DNA of 64,000 nt from Oceanospirillaceae bacterium (GTDB lineage Bacteria; Pseudomonadota; Gammaproteobacteria; Pseudomonadales; Oceanobacteraceae): NCBI GenBank assembly GCA_024234265.1, contig JACKOM010000010.1, positions 24,009 to 88,008 of the forward strand, written 5' to 3'. The stretch's first letter is position 1. Each line of letters begins with the position of its first letter. The notes beneath the pieces are model-generated. The model saw only the letters and a list, made by a program, of their open reading frames with translations. It was not told where the DNA came from and ran no database searches. Both the position numbers and the translations under genes were made by a program. This document shows, piece after piece, positions 25,354 through 33,029 of this stretch.

Positions 25354-26211
25354 TTAATCTTCTTCAGAGGCTTCACGCAGGCGGGCCTGACGTTTTTCTT
25401 CCTCGGCGAGCACGGCTTTAATTTCCTGCATTAAGGCATCCACATCAGCGGGTGCTGTGTCATCGTTAAATTCACCGCTTAAGGTTGTGTCGGGGGTTAA
25501 ATTACCACTTTCGTACAGGGCCCACATTTCTTCTGCGTAGTGGGTATTTTCCAGCTGGGGGGCAAATTGCGCGTAATAACGCGTCATATTATTTACATCC
25601 CGCGTCAGCATGCTTTGTGCGTGGTTATTGGCCGCCGCATCCACCGCCTGGGGCAAGTCGATAATCACCGGGCCGTTTTCATCGACCAGTACGTTAAATT
25701 CCGATAAATCGCCGTGCACCAGGCCTTCGCACAACATACGCACTATGTAGTGTATGACCATGGCGTGATCTTCCAGCGCCTGTTCTTCGGACATGCTGAC
25801 ATCATTTAAACGCGGCGCGACGTTGCCATCTTCATCGGTGATGAGCTCCATCAGCAGCACACCTTCGAAACAACCATAGGGTGTGGGTACGCGTACTCCC
25901 GCGCGGGCTAGGCGGTAGAGGGCATCCACTTCGGCGTTGTGCCAGGCTTCTTCCTGCTGGGCGCGGCCGAACTTGGAGCCTTTTTCCATGGCGCGCTGGC
26001 GGCGGCTGTTGCGTACCTTGCGGCCTTCCTGATATTGCACGGCCTGTTTAAAACTGCGCTGGGCAGCTTCTTTATAAACCTTGGCACAGCGGATTTCGTC
26101 GCCGCAACGCACGACGTATACCGAAGCTTCTTTGCCACTCATCAGGGGGCGCAGAACCTCATCCACTAAACCATCATCAATCAGGGGCTGAATGCGTTTG
26201 GGTATTTTCAT
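25354..26211 (-). CDS. RIO1-family serine protein kinase
   Basis: A 285-residue protein with the RIO kinase core: GKEASVYVV (P-loop equivalent), the Lys of CAKVYKEAAQRSFK, the catalytic loop LVHGDLSEFNVLV and the metal-binding IIDLPQAVD. The C-terminal tail is acidic. Bacterial RIO1-like kinases are widespread in Pseudomonas and relatives; their substrates are not well established. The gene faces recQ and lies 89 bases from the interrupted pirin gene. Confidence 0.88.
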   Translation of the reverse strand: MKIPKRIQPLIDDGLVDEVLRPLMSGKEASVYVVRCGDEIRCAKVYKEAAQRSFKQAVQYQEGRKVRNSRRQRAMEKGSKFGRAQQEEAWHNAEVDALYRLARAGVRVPTPYGCFEGVLLMELITDEDGNVAPRLNDVSMSEEQALEDHAMVIHYIVRMLCEGLVHGDLSEFNVLVDENGPVIIDLPQAVDAAANNHAQSMLTRDVNNMTRYYAQFAPQLENTHYAEEMWALYESGNLTPDTTLSGEFNDDTAPADVDALMQEIKAVLAEEEKRQARLREASEED

Positions 26212-26299
26212 GGGGGCATTTTATACACGGGATAAGCGGGGGATGGAATGGCCCCCACGGGGATGCTGCTGATTTTATTGGTTTTTTGCCAAAACCGGC

Positions 26300-27238
26300 T
26301 CAGCGCATATCAAACCAGAGAAACCCCGCTTCACTTGGGTTAATGCTGAGCTGTTCGCCGTGTTGCAGCATAATGCCATCCCCCGTGCTAAGGGTTTGCC
26401 CGCCGATGTGCAGGCTGCCGGAAAAGATATGCAGGTAGGCGTATGCCCGTTCGACGCTCAGCTGCCGGGGCGTGCCGCGTAGTTCATAAAAATAAATTGC
26501 CGCATCGCGTTTGATAATCAGTGGTGCTCCGCTGCCCTGGGGGCCAACCAGCAGAGGCGAGGTCAGCGCCATGCGGTTAATTTGCTGGTAGGACGGGGCT
26601 GTTTGTTGTTCTGCGGGTTTGAGCCAGATTTGCAGAAAGTGCAGGGGCTGGTCGCTGTGGTTATATTCACTGTGATAAATGCCACGCCCGGCACTCATTA
26701 ATTGCAGATCCCCCGGTTCTAACACTTCTTTATGGCCAATGCTGTCGGCGTGGGTTAAGGAACCTCTGAATAACTCAGTGCCCGCGTCGGCTTTGCGAAA
26801 CAAAGCAGATCAAGGCGCAGTTTTGCAGGCATAACGGGTTACGTCAAAAAGCTGCAACACCGAGCTGGTTTGTTTCGCAAAGCCCCTTCGGGCGCAGGCT
26901 GCCAGTCGATCCGGCTGTGTTGGCGATTTTGTAAAGGACCCGTCATTTACTGCAATCGCCGCCTTGCCAATCTCACCTGGCAGCACGTGCGCGACGCTGT
27001 GCAGAGTTATTAAGAGGTTCCTCAACTCACCGCTTAATAAAAAAGTAAAAATCTCCATATTTTTATGGCCATGGGTAGCAAAGCCGCTGTGGGGTGCGAC
27101 CCTGTCATCGTTGATCACCAGCAGTGGGCCATGGCCCATAAAAGCTGGGTCGTAATATTCGCCAAACGAAAAACTGTGGTAGCTCTCCAGCCAGGGGAAT
27201 TGACTGCTGCCGCGTTCATGGGCGTAACGTATTTGCAT
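26300..27238 (-). pseudogene. Pirin-family protein gene split by a MITE insertion
   Basis: The N-terminal part (27238 to about 27022) encodes QIRYAHERG, FGEYYDPAFMGHGPLLVIND, the His-rich HSGFATHGHKNMEIFTF and ends at LLSGEL. The C-terminal part (from 26758 down) resumes with THADSIGHKEVLEPGDLQLM and continues to the stop at 26300. Joined, they form a normal ~225-residue bicupin pirin (YhhW type, quercetin dioxygenase-like). The inserted 267 bp keep the frame but contain one TGA at 26810-26812, so translation stops after about 142 residues. AGGTG before the ATG at 27238 is retained. A Met codon inside the element (26803) could restart the second half. Confidence 0.85.
26759..27021. mobile_element. 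263-bp MITE-like element, copy 2, inside the pirin gene
   Basis: It begins GGAACCTCTGAATAACTC and ends with the inverted repeat (one mismatch over 18 bp). The flanks are TTAA at 26755-26758 and TCAA at 27022-27025, the second being TTAA with one substitution. The interrupted gene gives an independent proof of insertion: removing the element plus one 4-bp duplication restores GAG-TTA-ACC-CAC, joining the two pirin halves. Same length and orientation as copy 1. No transposase is encoded. Confidence 0.9.
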
Positions 27239-27336
27239 GATCACACCTGTTAAATGTTATGGCTGTGCATATTAGGGGCTGCTCGGTAGAATAAACACAC
27301 TTTAATTTTCCGGTATTTTTGCGGTTGATGTGATTT

Positions 27337-27723
27337 ATGCATGCAGTTTTTGTTTATGGCAGTTTGAAAAAAGGTTTTTATAACCACGCTTTTTTGCGTG
27401 GGGCCCGTTTTGCCGGAAGTGTTGTAACTGCGCAGCCCTATAGTCTTTTTTCATTCGGGCCATATCCTGGTTTGTATCACACACCTGAATATCGCATCGC
27501 AGGCGAGCTGTATTTGGTGAATGATGCGGGACTGCAGCGCCTTGATGAGCTTGAAGAAAATGGCCATGAATATCTGCGCGAAAAAATAGAGCTGCATAAT
27601 AGCGCGGGCGAATCACTCAGTGCCTGGTGTTATTTCTGTTTGTTGCCCCACGGGCGGGGCCTGCGTGGCAGCGGGGTGCACATTGACGATAAGGGTGTTG
27701 CCAGCTGGCAGCGCCGGCGCTGA
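27337..27723 (+). CDS. Gamma-glutamylcyclotransferase-fold (AIG2-like) protein
   Basis: A 128-residue protein with the family's substrate-binding loop VFVYGSLKKGFYNH at the N-terminus, PGLYHTPEYRIAGELY, and the acidic LDELEENGHEYLRE that includes the likely catalytic Glu. Members act on gamma-glutamyl peptides or amines; the exact substrate is unknown. The start is supported by homology of MHAVFVYGSL rather than a strong ribosome-binding site. Its last 111 bases overlap, on the opposite strand, the small membrane-protein gene. Confidence 0.8.
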   Translation: MHAVFVYGSLKKGFYNHAFLRGARFAGSVVTAQPYSLFSFGPYPGLYHTPEYRIAGELYLVNDAGLQRLDELEENGHEYLREKIELHNSAGESLSAWCYFCLLPHGRGLRGSGVHIDDKGVASWQRRR

Positions 27724-27843
27724 GGGCACTGCCCCGAAAAATACATTGGAGTACACCACTTGCTCCCGGTTGTAGTGATAATAAATCAGCCCGGCGATAA
27801 TCAGCCCCATCATCACTAAAAAAATTAACAGCTGTTTATTCAT
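27613..27843 (-). CDS. Small single-pass membrane protein of unknown function
   Basis: A 76-residue frame with an N-terminal membrane helix (LLIFLVMMGLIIAGLIYYHY) followed by a Pro/Ala-rich tail. Its ATG overlaps the end of dadA by eight bases on the same strand, which suggests translational coupling and argues for a real gene. Against this, nearly half of it lies antisense to the GGCT-fold gene. No homologue is recognised. Confidence 0.5.
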   Translation of the reverse strand: MNKQLLIFLVMMGLIIAGLIYYHYNREQVVYSNVFFGAVPSAPALPAGNTLIVNVHPAATQAPPVGQQTEITPGTE

Positions 27844-29116
27844 AAACTTTCCTTGTGCTGTGCACTGTCATTTCCCCCTGGCGCTGCCAGGCGGGGCGCT
27901 CTCCGCAAATCATATCGGCCAGCACTTTTCCGCTACCACAACCTAAAGTCCAGCCAAGTGTGCCGTGGCCGGTGTTCAGCCACAGGTTGGGATAACGGGT
28001 GGCACCTATGTAAGGCACATTGCTGGGGGTGGCAGGGCGCAGGCCCGCCCAGAAACGGCTGCGCTCAAAACCGCCGATAGCGGGAAATAACTGGCGGCAC
28101 TGCGCAACCATACGCTCACAGCGCTCTTCGTTAATTTCCGTGCTGTAACCACTGAGTTCCGCCGTGCCCGCCATGCGTAATTCATTGCCGAGGGGGGTGA
28201 AAACTACTTTGTGTTTATCATCGGTCACGCTGCATTGCGGGCCGGCTGTCGGGTTTTGCATGGGCACGGTAATGCTGTAGCCCTTAGCAGGATAAATATT
28301 CAGTGAAACACCTAGGGGTTTGAGCAGCTGGCGGCTGTAACTGCCGAGGGCCACCACGATTTGCGGTGCTGTGATGACATCACTGTGGCCATTGTGATGT
28401 ACCTGCACGCTGACCATGCCCTGCTGCTGGTGCAGGGCTTCGATATCGTAATTAAAGCGGAAGGTCACCCCGAGATTTTTGCAAACCTCCGCCATGGCCT
28501 GGCAATAAAGGTGGCAGTCACCGGATTCATCCTCCGGTGTGAAGGTGGCACCAAAAATCTGGCTGGCCATATGCTGCAAGGCGGGTTCAGTTTCGATGGC
28601 GCGCTCAGTGCTGATCACCCGCCGGTTACAGCCATGGGCGCGCATCAGGGCCGCAGCATATTTAGCGTTTTCAAAGGATTTTGCATCGCGGTAGAAATGC
28701 AGTATGCCGTTTTCCCGGGCCTGATATTGCAGATCATGTTCCTGGCGCACTTGTTTAAGCAGATGGCGTGAATAGAGACCTAGCTGCACCAGACTGCCGA
28801 GGTTACGGCGGTACAACCAGGGCTGGCATTGCCAGATAAAGCCTGCCAGCCAGCGCCACTGGTCAGGGTCCGGCCGCGGGCGAAAAAGCAGTGGCGCATG
28901 ATTATCAAACAACCAGCCTGCCACTTTAACTAGGGTGCCGGGGTTGGCCCAGGGTTCGGCAAAGCTCACGGAAATCTGCCCGCCGTTGGCAAAGGAGGTT
29001 TCGTTGCCGGCTAAAGGCTGGCGGTCGAGCACCAGCACTTTACGGCCAGCCTTTGCCAGCCAGTAAGCGGTGTTGATACCCACGACACCGGAACCCAGCA
29101 CAATCGCATCGAACAT
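27836..29116 (-). CDS. dadA: D-amino acid dehydrogenase small subunit DadA
   Basis: A 426-residue FAD enzyme (E. coli DadA 432). The N-terminus has the Rossmann motif VLGSGVVGINTAYWLAKAG, then NGGQISVSFAEPWANPG, and near the end RFWAGLRPATPSNVPYIG and LNTGHGTLGWTLGCGSGK, all typical of DadA. It oxidises D-alanine and other D-amino acids at the inner membrane, passing electrons to quinones. No alanine racemase gene lies next to it, unlike E. coli dadAX. It is transcribed away from the sensor kinase-like gene at 29242. Confidence 0.92.
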   Translation of the reverse strand: MFDAIVLGSGVVGINTAYWLAKAGRKVLVLDRQPLAGNETSFANGGQISVSFAEPWANPGTLVKVAGWLFDNHAPLLFRPRPDPDQWRWLAGFIWQCQPWLYRRNLGSLVQLGLYSRHLLKQVRQEHDLQYQARENGILHFYRDAKSFENAKYAAALMRAHGCNRRVISTERAIETEPALQHMASQIFGATFTPEDESGDCHLYCQAMAEVCKNLGVTFRFNYDIEALHQQQGMVSVQVHHNGHSDVITAPQIVVALGSYSRQLLKPLGVSLNIYPAKGYSITVPMQNPTAGPQCSVTDDKHKVVFTPLGNELRMAGTAELSGYSTEINEERCERMVAQCRQLFPAIGGFERSRFWAGLRPATPSNVPYIGATRYPNLWLNTGHGTLGWTLGCGSGKVLADMICGERPAWQRQGEMTVHSTRKVYE

Positions 29117-29241
29117 CGGCCCCCCTTATCTTCCTGCGGAAGAAGCGTTTTTGGCTGTCCTGTTCAATTTTTAACCATACGCCAAATGCCGTTTTTTGCA
29201 ACACTGCTACGCTTTAGGGGGTAGCTGAATAAGGACATCCC

Positions 29242-31566
29242 GTGGTTGTTGTACCCCTGCTCAAGCGTGTGTTGCTGGCCCTATATTGGGGGTTGTTGTG
29301 CGCCCCTGCGTTGGCTGCGCAAATGCCGCCGGCGGCACCGCAATACATACTGGAGCAGCCCGGCATGCCCCTTACCCTGCAGCAGGTGATGCAGCGTAAT
29401 GACTGGCAGCAGAGCCAGGGTAATCTGAATTTTGGTTACCGCAGTGAGGGTTTGTGGCTGCGTCAGAACGTCAGCATGGCCCCGTCCGAGAGCCGTTTTT
29501 TGCAGATCAGTTATCCCCTGCTGGATGATATTCAGCTCTTCTGGCTGCAGGGGGAAAATATCCTGCAGCAATACCACACAGGGGACGGGCAGATTTATGC
29601 CAGCCGGCCGGTAGCTTCGAATAATTTTGTGTTTCGTTTTAATGGGGCCGCTGGGGGCGCATACGATTTATATCTGCGTGTGCAGACATCAGGCACCCTG
29701 ACGGTACCTATGCACTGGTACGGTGATACGCAATATCAGTCCCTGAGTGATTTACACGCAATGTTATTCGGTGCGTTTTATGGCGTGCTGCTGATTATGC
29801 TGCTGTATAACCTGTTTTTATTTTTAGCGATCCGCGATGTTGTTTATTTTTATTATGTGCTCACCGTAGGCAGTATTCTCGCCCTGCAATGGGTTTACGA
29901 TGGTCATGCATTTGCTTGGTTCTGGCCGGATCAACCTGCCATTAATAATTGGATATTTCCGATTGTTTATTGCGTTAATCAGCTGATGATGCTGACATTT
30001 ATCGCTAATTTCCTGCATGTCAAAATGACCAGCACCTGGTTTACGCGCACTTTTTTTGTTTTACGTGCTGCAGTGTTGTTACTGCTGGGGGCAGCTTTTC
30101 TGGTGCCTTACCACAAAGTGATGCCCTTGGTATTACTGATGGGTATGGTGGGTTTAGGCACAGGTTTATTTGCAGGATTCCGGCTGTGGTTTAAGGGTTA
30201 CAGTGCCGCGCGATATTTCACTATTGCCTGGGTATTATTTGCCTGCGGCATCATCATGACAACCCTCAAAGGGTTAGGATTATTACCGGATAATAATTTT
30301 ACAAATTATGGTTATATGCTCGGCTCAGTGTGTGAGGTTTTACTGTTATCGTTTGCACTGGCTGATCGTATTGAAAGTGCCCGCCTGGCAAAACAGCAGG
30401 CTGAGCAGGAAGTGCAAACAGCCCGGGCGGAAAATATTAAAAATCTGCAGCGTTATCAGGAATTATACGAAAATGCGGCGGTGGGTAATTTTCAGGGCAA
30501 TATGCATTACCAGCTGATAAAGGTGAATAAAACCTTTGCGCGTATATTAGGTTATGCCACCGCCGAAGAATTTATGCGTGAAGTACAAGACAGCCGGGAT
30601 GTATTGCTCACACCATTGCCGCTGTTTGAAAAAATGCTCGCCGATATGCAGCGCGAAAAAGTGCTCTCTGACCGGGAGTTGTTACTGAAGGATCGAAATG
30701 GTGAACCACGCTGGGTGTCGATCACATTACGTCAGGTGAATATGGATGGGCACAACCTGATAGAAGGCTCGATGATTGATATTACCGCCCGTAAACAGGC
30801 TGAGCTGGTTAACCAGCATCTGGAGCAGGAACGTCTGGAGGGGCTTGAGCAATTATCCCTGGGTGTTGCCCGGGAAATTAATACCCCGCTGGGCAGTAAT
30901 GTGGTGACTTCGGCATTTCTGGAAGACAGCATGAATAACCTCATGGCCCTGTATGAAGGTGCACGGGATAATCCGGAACTGAATAAATTCGCGAAATTAT
31001 TGCGCCAGTCATTGCAATTAATTACCCAGAATCAGAAAAAGGTCACACGTATTGTGCGGCGTTTTCGCGAAGTATCTGTCAGTGAGCTGGGAGCTACCCG
31101 GCAACTATTTGATCTGGATAAAAGCCTGCAGGAATTTATTGCCGACGAGCGCTGGGATATGGCCGGCTGGCGTATTGATTGTGCATGTCCGGCGGGCATT
31201 GTATTGAATTCTTACCCAACTGCTTTACGGCAAATTCTCAGTCAGCTGATGGAAAACTCACGAATACACGGCAAACAAGATCAGCAAAGTTCACCTGCGG
31301 TGGCGATAGAAGTGCGCGAATTGGATAACGGTTGGATAAGCCTGGCATACAGTGATAATGGCCCGGGTATCGCGGATACTTTGTTAAATAAATTAGGCCA
31401 GCCATTTTTTTCAACCCTGCGCGGGCCAAATGGGCGGGTTGGTTTGGGCTTATTTATGGTGAAAAACCTGACCAGCCGTTTATTAAAAGGGCAGGTCGTG
31501 TATGCCAGCCATATGCATGCCGGTTTTCATGTGGTGCTGGAAATACCGCGGGATGTGCAAGCTTAA
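29242..31566 (+). CDS. 7TMR-DISM sensor histidine kinase-like protein lacking the phospho-acceptor His
   Basis: A 774-residue protein. In order: signal peptide (to about residue 26), periplasmic 7TMR-DISMED2 beta domain (30-160), seven membrane helices (175-385), coiled coil, PAS domain (about 410-525), a DHp-like helix pair and a HATPase domain (about 640-770) with N box LMENSRIHG and G boxes YSDNGPGI and GRVGLGLFMV. In the H box the usual VAHEINTPLG reads VAREINTPLG, with Arg at residue 544 (codon CGG at 30871). The ATP site looks intact, so it may bind ATP but should not autophosphorylate on that residue. No response regulator is adjacent. GTG start. Confidence 0.82.
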   Translation: MVVVPLLKRVLLALYWGLLCAPALAAQMPPAAPQYILEQPGMPLTLQQVMQRNDWQQSQGNLNFGYRSEGLWLRQNVSMAPSESRFLQISYPLLDDIQLFWLQGENILQQYHTGDGQIYASRPVASNNFVFRFNGAAGGAYDLYLRVQTSGTLTVPMHWYGDTQYQSLSDLHAMLFGAFYGVLLIMLLYNLFLFLAIRDVVYFYYVLTVGSILALQWVYDGHAFAWFWPDQPAINNWIFPIVYCVNQLMMLTFIANFLHVKMTSTWFTRTFFVLRAAVLLLLGAAFLVPYHKVMPLVLLMGMVGLGTGLFAGFRLWFKGYSAARYFTIAWVLFACGIIMTTLKGLGLLPDNNFTNYGYMLGSVCEVLLLSFALADRIESARLAKQQAEQEVQTARAENIKNLQRYQELYENAAVGNFQGNMHYQLIKVNKTFARILGYATAEEFMREVQDSRDVLLTPLPLFEKMLADMQREKVLSDRELLLKDRNGEPRWVSITLRQVNMDGHNLIEGSMIDITARKQAELVNQHLEQERLEGLEQLSLGVAREINTPLGSNVVTSAFLEDSMNNLMALYEGARDNPELNKFAKLLRQSLQLITQNQKKVTRIVRRFREVSVSELGATRQLFDLDKSLQEFIADERWDMAGWRIDCACPAGIVLNSYPTALRQILSQLMENSRIHGKQDQQSSPAVAIEVRELDNGWISLAYSDNGPGIADTLLNKLGQPFFSTLRGPNGRVGLGLFMVKNLTSRLLKGQVVYASHMHAGFHVVLEIPRDVQA

Positions 31567-31610
31567 AGATGTGTAACAGGCCGCAATGACAATTAAAAAA
31601 TGTGACCCAT

Positions 31611-31640
31611 AAAAAATGCCTGCAGTTGCAGGCATTTTTT
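31611..31640. terminator. Bidirectional terminator
   Basis: AAAAAATGCCTGCA and TGCAGGCATTTTTT form a 14-bp stem with a 2-base centre. It lies between the convergent sensor gene and the small gene at 31653, serving both. Confidence 0.85.
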
Positions 31641-31652
31641 ATATGGGTGTAT

Positions 31653-32000
31653 TTAACCCACGGCTTTGTGGCGTTGCCCGGGCTGGCGATTAATATAACG
31701 TAAATCGGTCAGATGGGCTTTGAGGCACTGCCAGAGTTGGTAGGACTCTTTATCTTCGTGGATATGGCGGCGCAGACCAAACAGGGATTGTTCAAGTTCC
31801 ACCGCCATATTATCCCAGTATTTCAGGTGCAGATGGCACAGGGCTTTATAGGCGCACAATTTTGGCTGATATTGCGGGGCTAAATGGTGTTCGGCGCGCA
31901 CCACGGATTGCAGACACAGGTCAAAACGGCCGTAGTGAAAGTGATTGCGTGCACCTTTGAAATGCCACCAGGCCAGAGCGTTGTGTAACAGCGTGAACAT
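31653..32000 (-). CDS. Hypothetical protein, helical and His-rich
   Basis: A 115-residue soluble protein. It is mainly helical, with YGRFDLCLQSVVRAEHHLAP and YKALCHLHLKYWDNMAVELEQ that have the size and spacing of a TPR-like helical pair. There is no motif I can assign. The ATG at 32000 is chosen because GAGG lies eight bases upstream; the frame continues to 32114 but the extension is basic and non-homologous-looking. It has its own terminator at the 3' end. Confidence 0.6.
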   Translation of the reverse strand: MFTLLHNALAWWHFKGARNHFHYGRFDLCLQSVVRAEHHLAPQYQPKLCAYKALCHLHLKYWDNMAVELEQSLFGLRRHIHEDKESYQLWQCLKAHLTDLRYINRQPGQRHKAVG

Positions 32001-32123
32001 AAGACATACCTCATGGATGCATGCCTTGAGTATAGATGTTGTGAAACAGGTCGCAGGAAAATTGCGATAGATAAATCTGCACTTAAAACGGTTTTGTATA
32101 GCAGGGAGGCACAAGGAAAATGG

Positions 32124-32173
32124 AACAGGTGTTTAAGAAGCGCGATTAATACCGCGTTTCCTGAACACCTGTT
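32124..32173. other. 50-bp near-palindrome between two minus-strand genes
   Basis: Perfect 10-bp arms AACAGGTGTT / AACACCTGTT enclose a second pairing GAAGCGCG / CGCGTTTC with one G-T mismatch. It lies 10 bases beyond the stop of the OmpA-type lipoprotein gene. There is no clear T run, so it may be an mRNA-stabilising hairpin, an inefficient terminator, or a protein-binding site. Confidence 0.55.
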
Positions 32174-32182
32174 GCGGGTGGT

Positions 32183-32848
32183 TTACACCTGATCCGGCGG
32201 CAGAATCTGTACTTGCACGCGGCGGTTCTGGGCGCGGCCCGCTTCATTCATATTGCTGGCAATGGGCGCGGATTCCCCGTAACCCACAGCACGCAGGCGA
32301 CGGCCCTGGATGCCCTGGCCTTTAAGGTAGTTGCTGACGGCCTGGGCACGGCGCAGGGATAACGCCTGGTTGGAACGCTCATCACCCACGCTGTCGGTAT
32401 GGCCGCCTACTTCCACCTGGGTTTTGCCATATTCCTTAAGCACGATAGCCACGGAATTTAAGGTTTTATAGAAGGAATCCCGCAGGTCTGAACCGGCGCT
32501 GGGGAAGGTGATATTGCCCGGCATGTTGAGAGTGATCACGTTGGTTTTGGGGTCGCGGCTCACACTTACACCCGTGCCACGCAGTTTTTCGCGTAATTTG
32601 CTTTCCTGCACATCCATGTACTGGCCCACACCGCCGCCGATGGCGCCGCCAATCAGGGCCCCTTTAACGGCCCGTTGCCCCTGGTGTTTTTTATCGCCGG
32701 TGGCAGCACCCAATGCTGCGCCCGCTACGGCACCGCTGATGGCACCAATGGTGGCGTTACTGGTTTTTTCTTCGCCGGTGTAAGGGTCGATGGTGGTACA
32801 GGCAATCAGGTTGGCCGACAGCACAATTAACAGGGATTTTTTCAGCAT
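32183..32848 (-). CDS. OmpA-family lipoprotein (YiaD-like)
   Basis: A 221-residue precursor with lipobox NLIACTT (Cys17). Next is a Gly-zipper region, ATIGAISGAVAGAALGAATG and GALIGGAIGGGVG, that could insert in a membrane. The C-terminal half is an OmpA/peptidoglycan-binding domain with GGHTDSVGDERSNQALSLRR and GRAQNRRVQVQI. It probably ties the outer membrane to the cell wall. GGAG nine bases upstream selects the ATG at 32848 rather than 32869. Confidence 0.9.
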   Translation of the reverse strand: MLKKSLLIVLSANLIACTTIDPYTGEEKTSNATIGAISGAVAGAALGAATGDKKHQGQRAVKGALIGGAIGGGVGQYMDVQESKLREKLRGTGVSVSRDPKTNVITLNMPGNITFPSAGSDLRDSFYKTLNSVAIVLKEYGKTQVEVGGHTDSVGDERSNQALSLRRAQAVSNYLKGQGIQGRRLRAVGYGESAPIASNMNEAGRAQNRRVQVQILPPDQV

Positions 32849-33029
32849 GAAATACAGCTCCATTTTCAAAGCTGCGCATCATACCTGAGAAAAAGCCCCT
32901 GCAAATGCGTCTGTGAAGGCTTTTCTTGTACATGCAAAACAGATCACAGGCGAAGTGCAGAAAAGCACCTGCTTTGAGTTGCTCTGCTGAAAGCTGGGCC
33001 TTGTCTACACTAGGTGCAGGAGGTGGCTG

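Noticed and set aside
23399..26211. RecQ-like helicase plus RIO kinase as a defence system
   Set aside because: They are convergent, separately controlled, and both families are common chromosomal genes; nothing links them functionally.
32880..33029. Cobalamin riboswitch or Fur box upstream of the TonB receptor
   Set aside because: I could not find the B12-box core or a palindromic Fur-like site; only a ribosome-binding site is clear.
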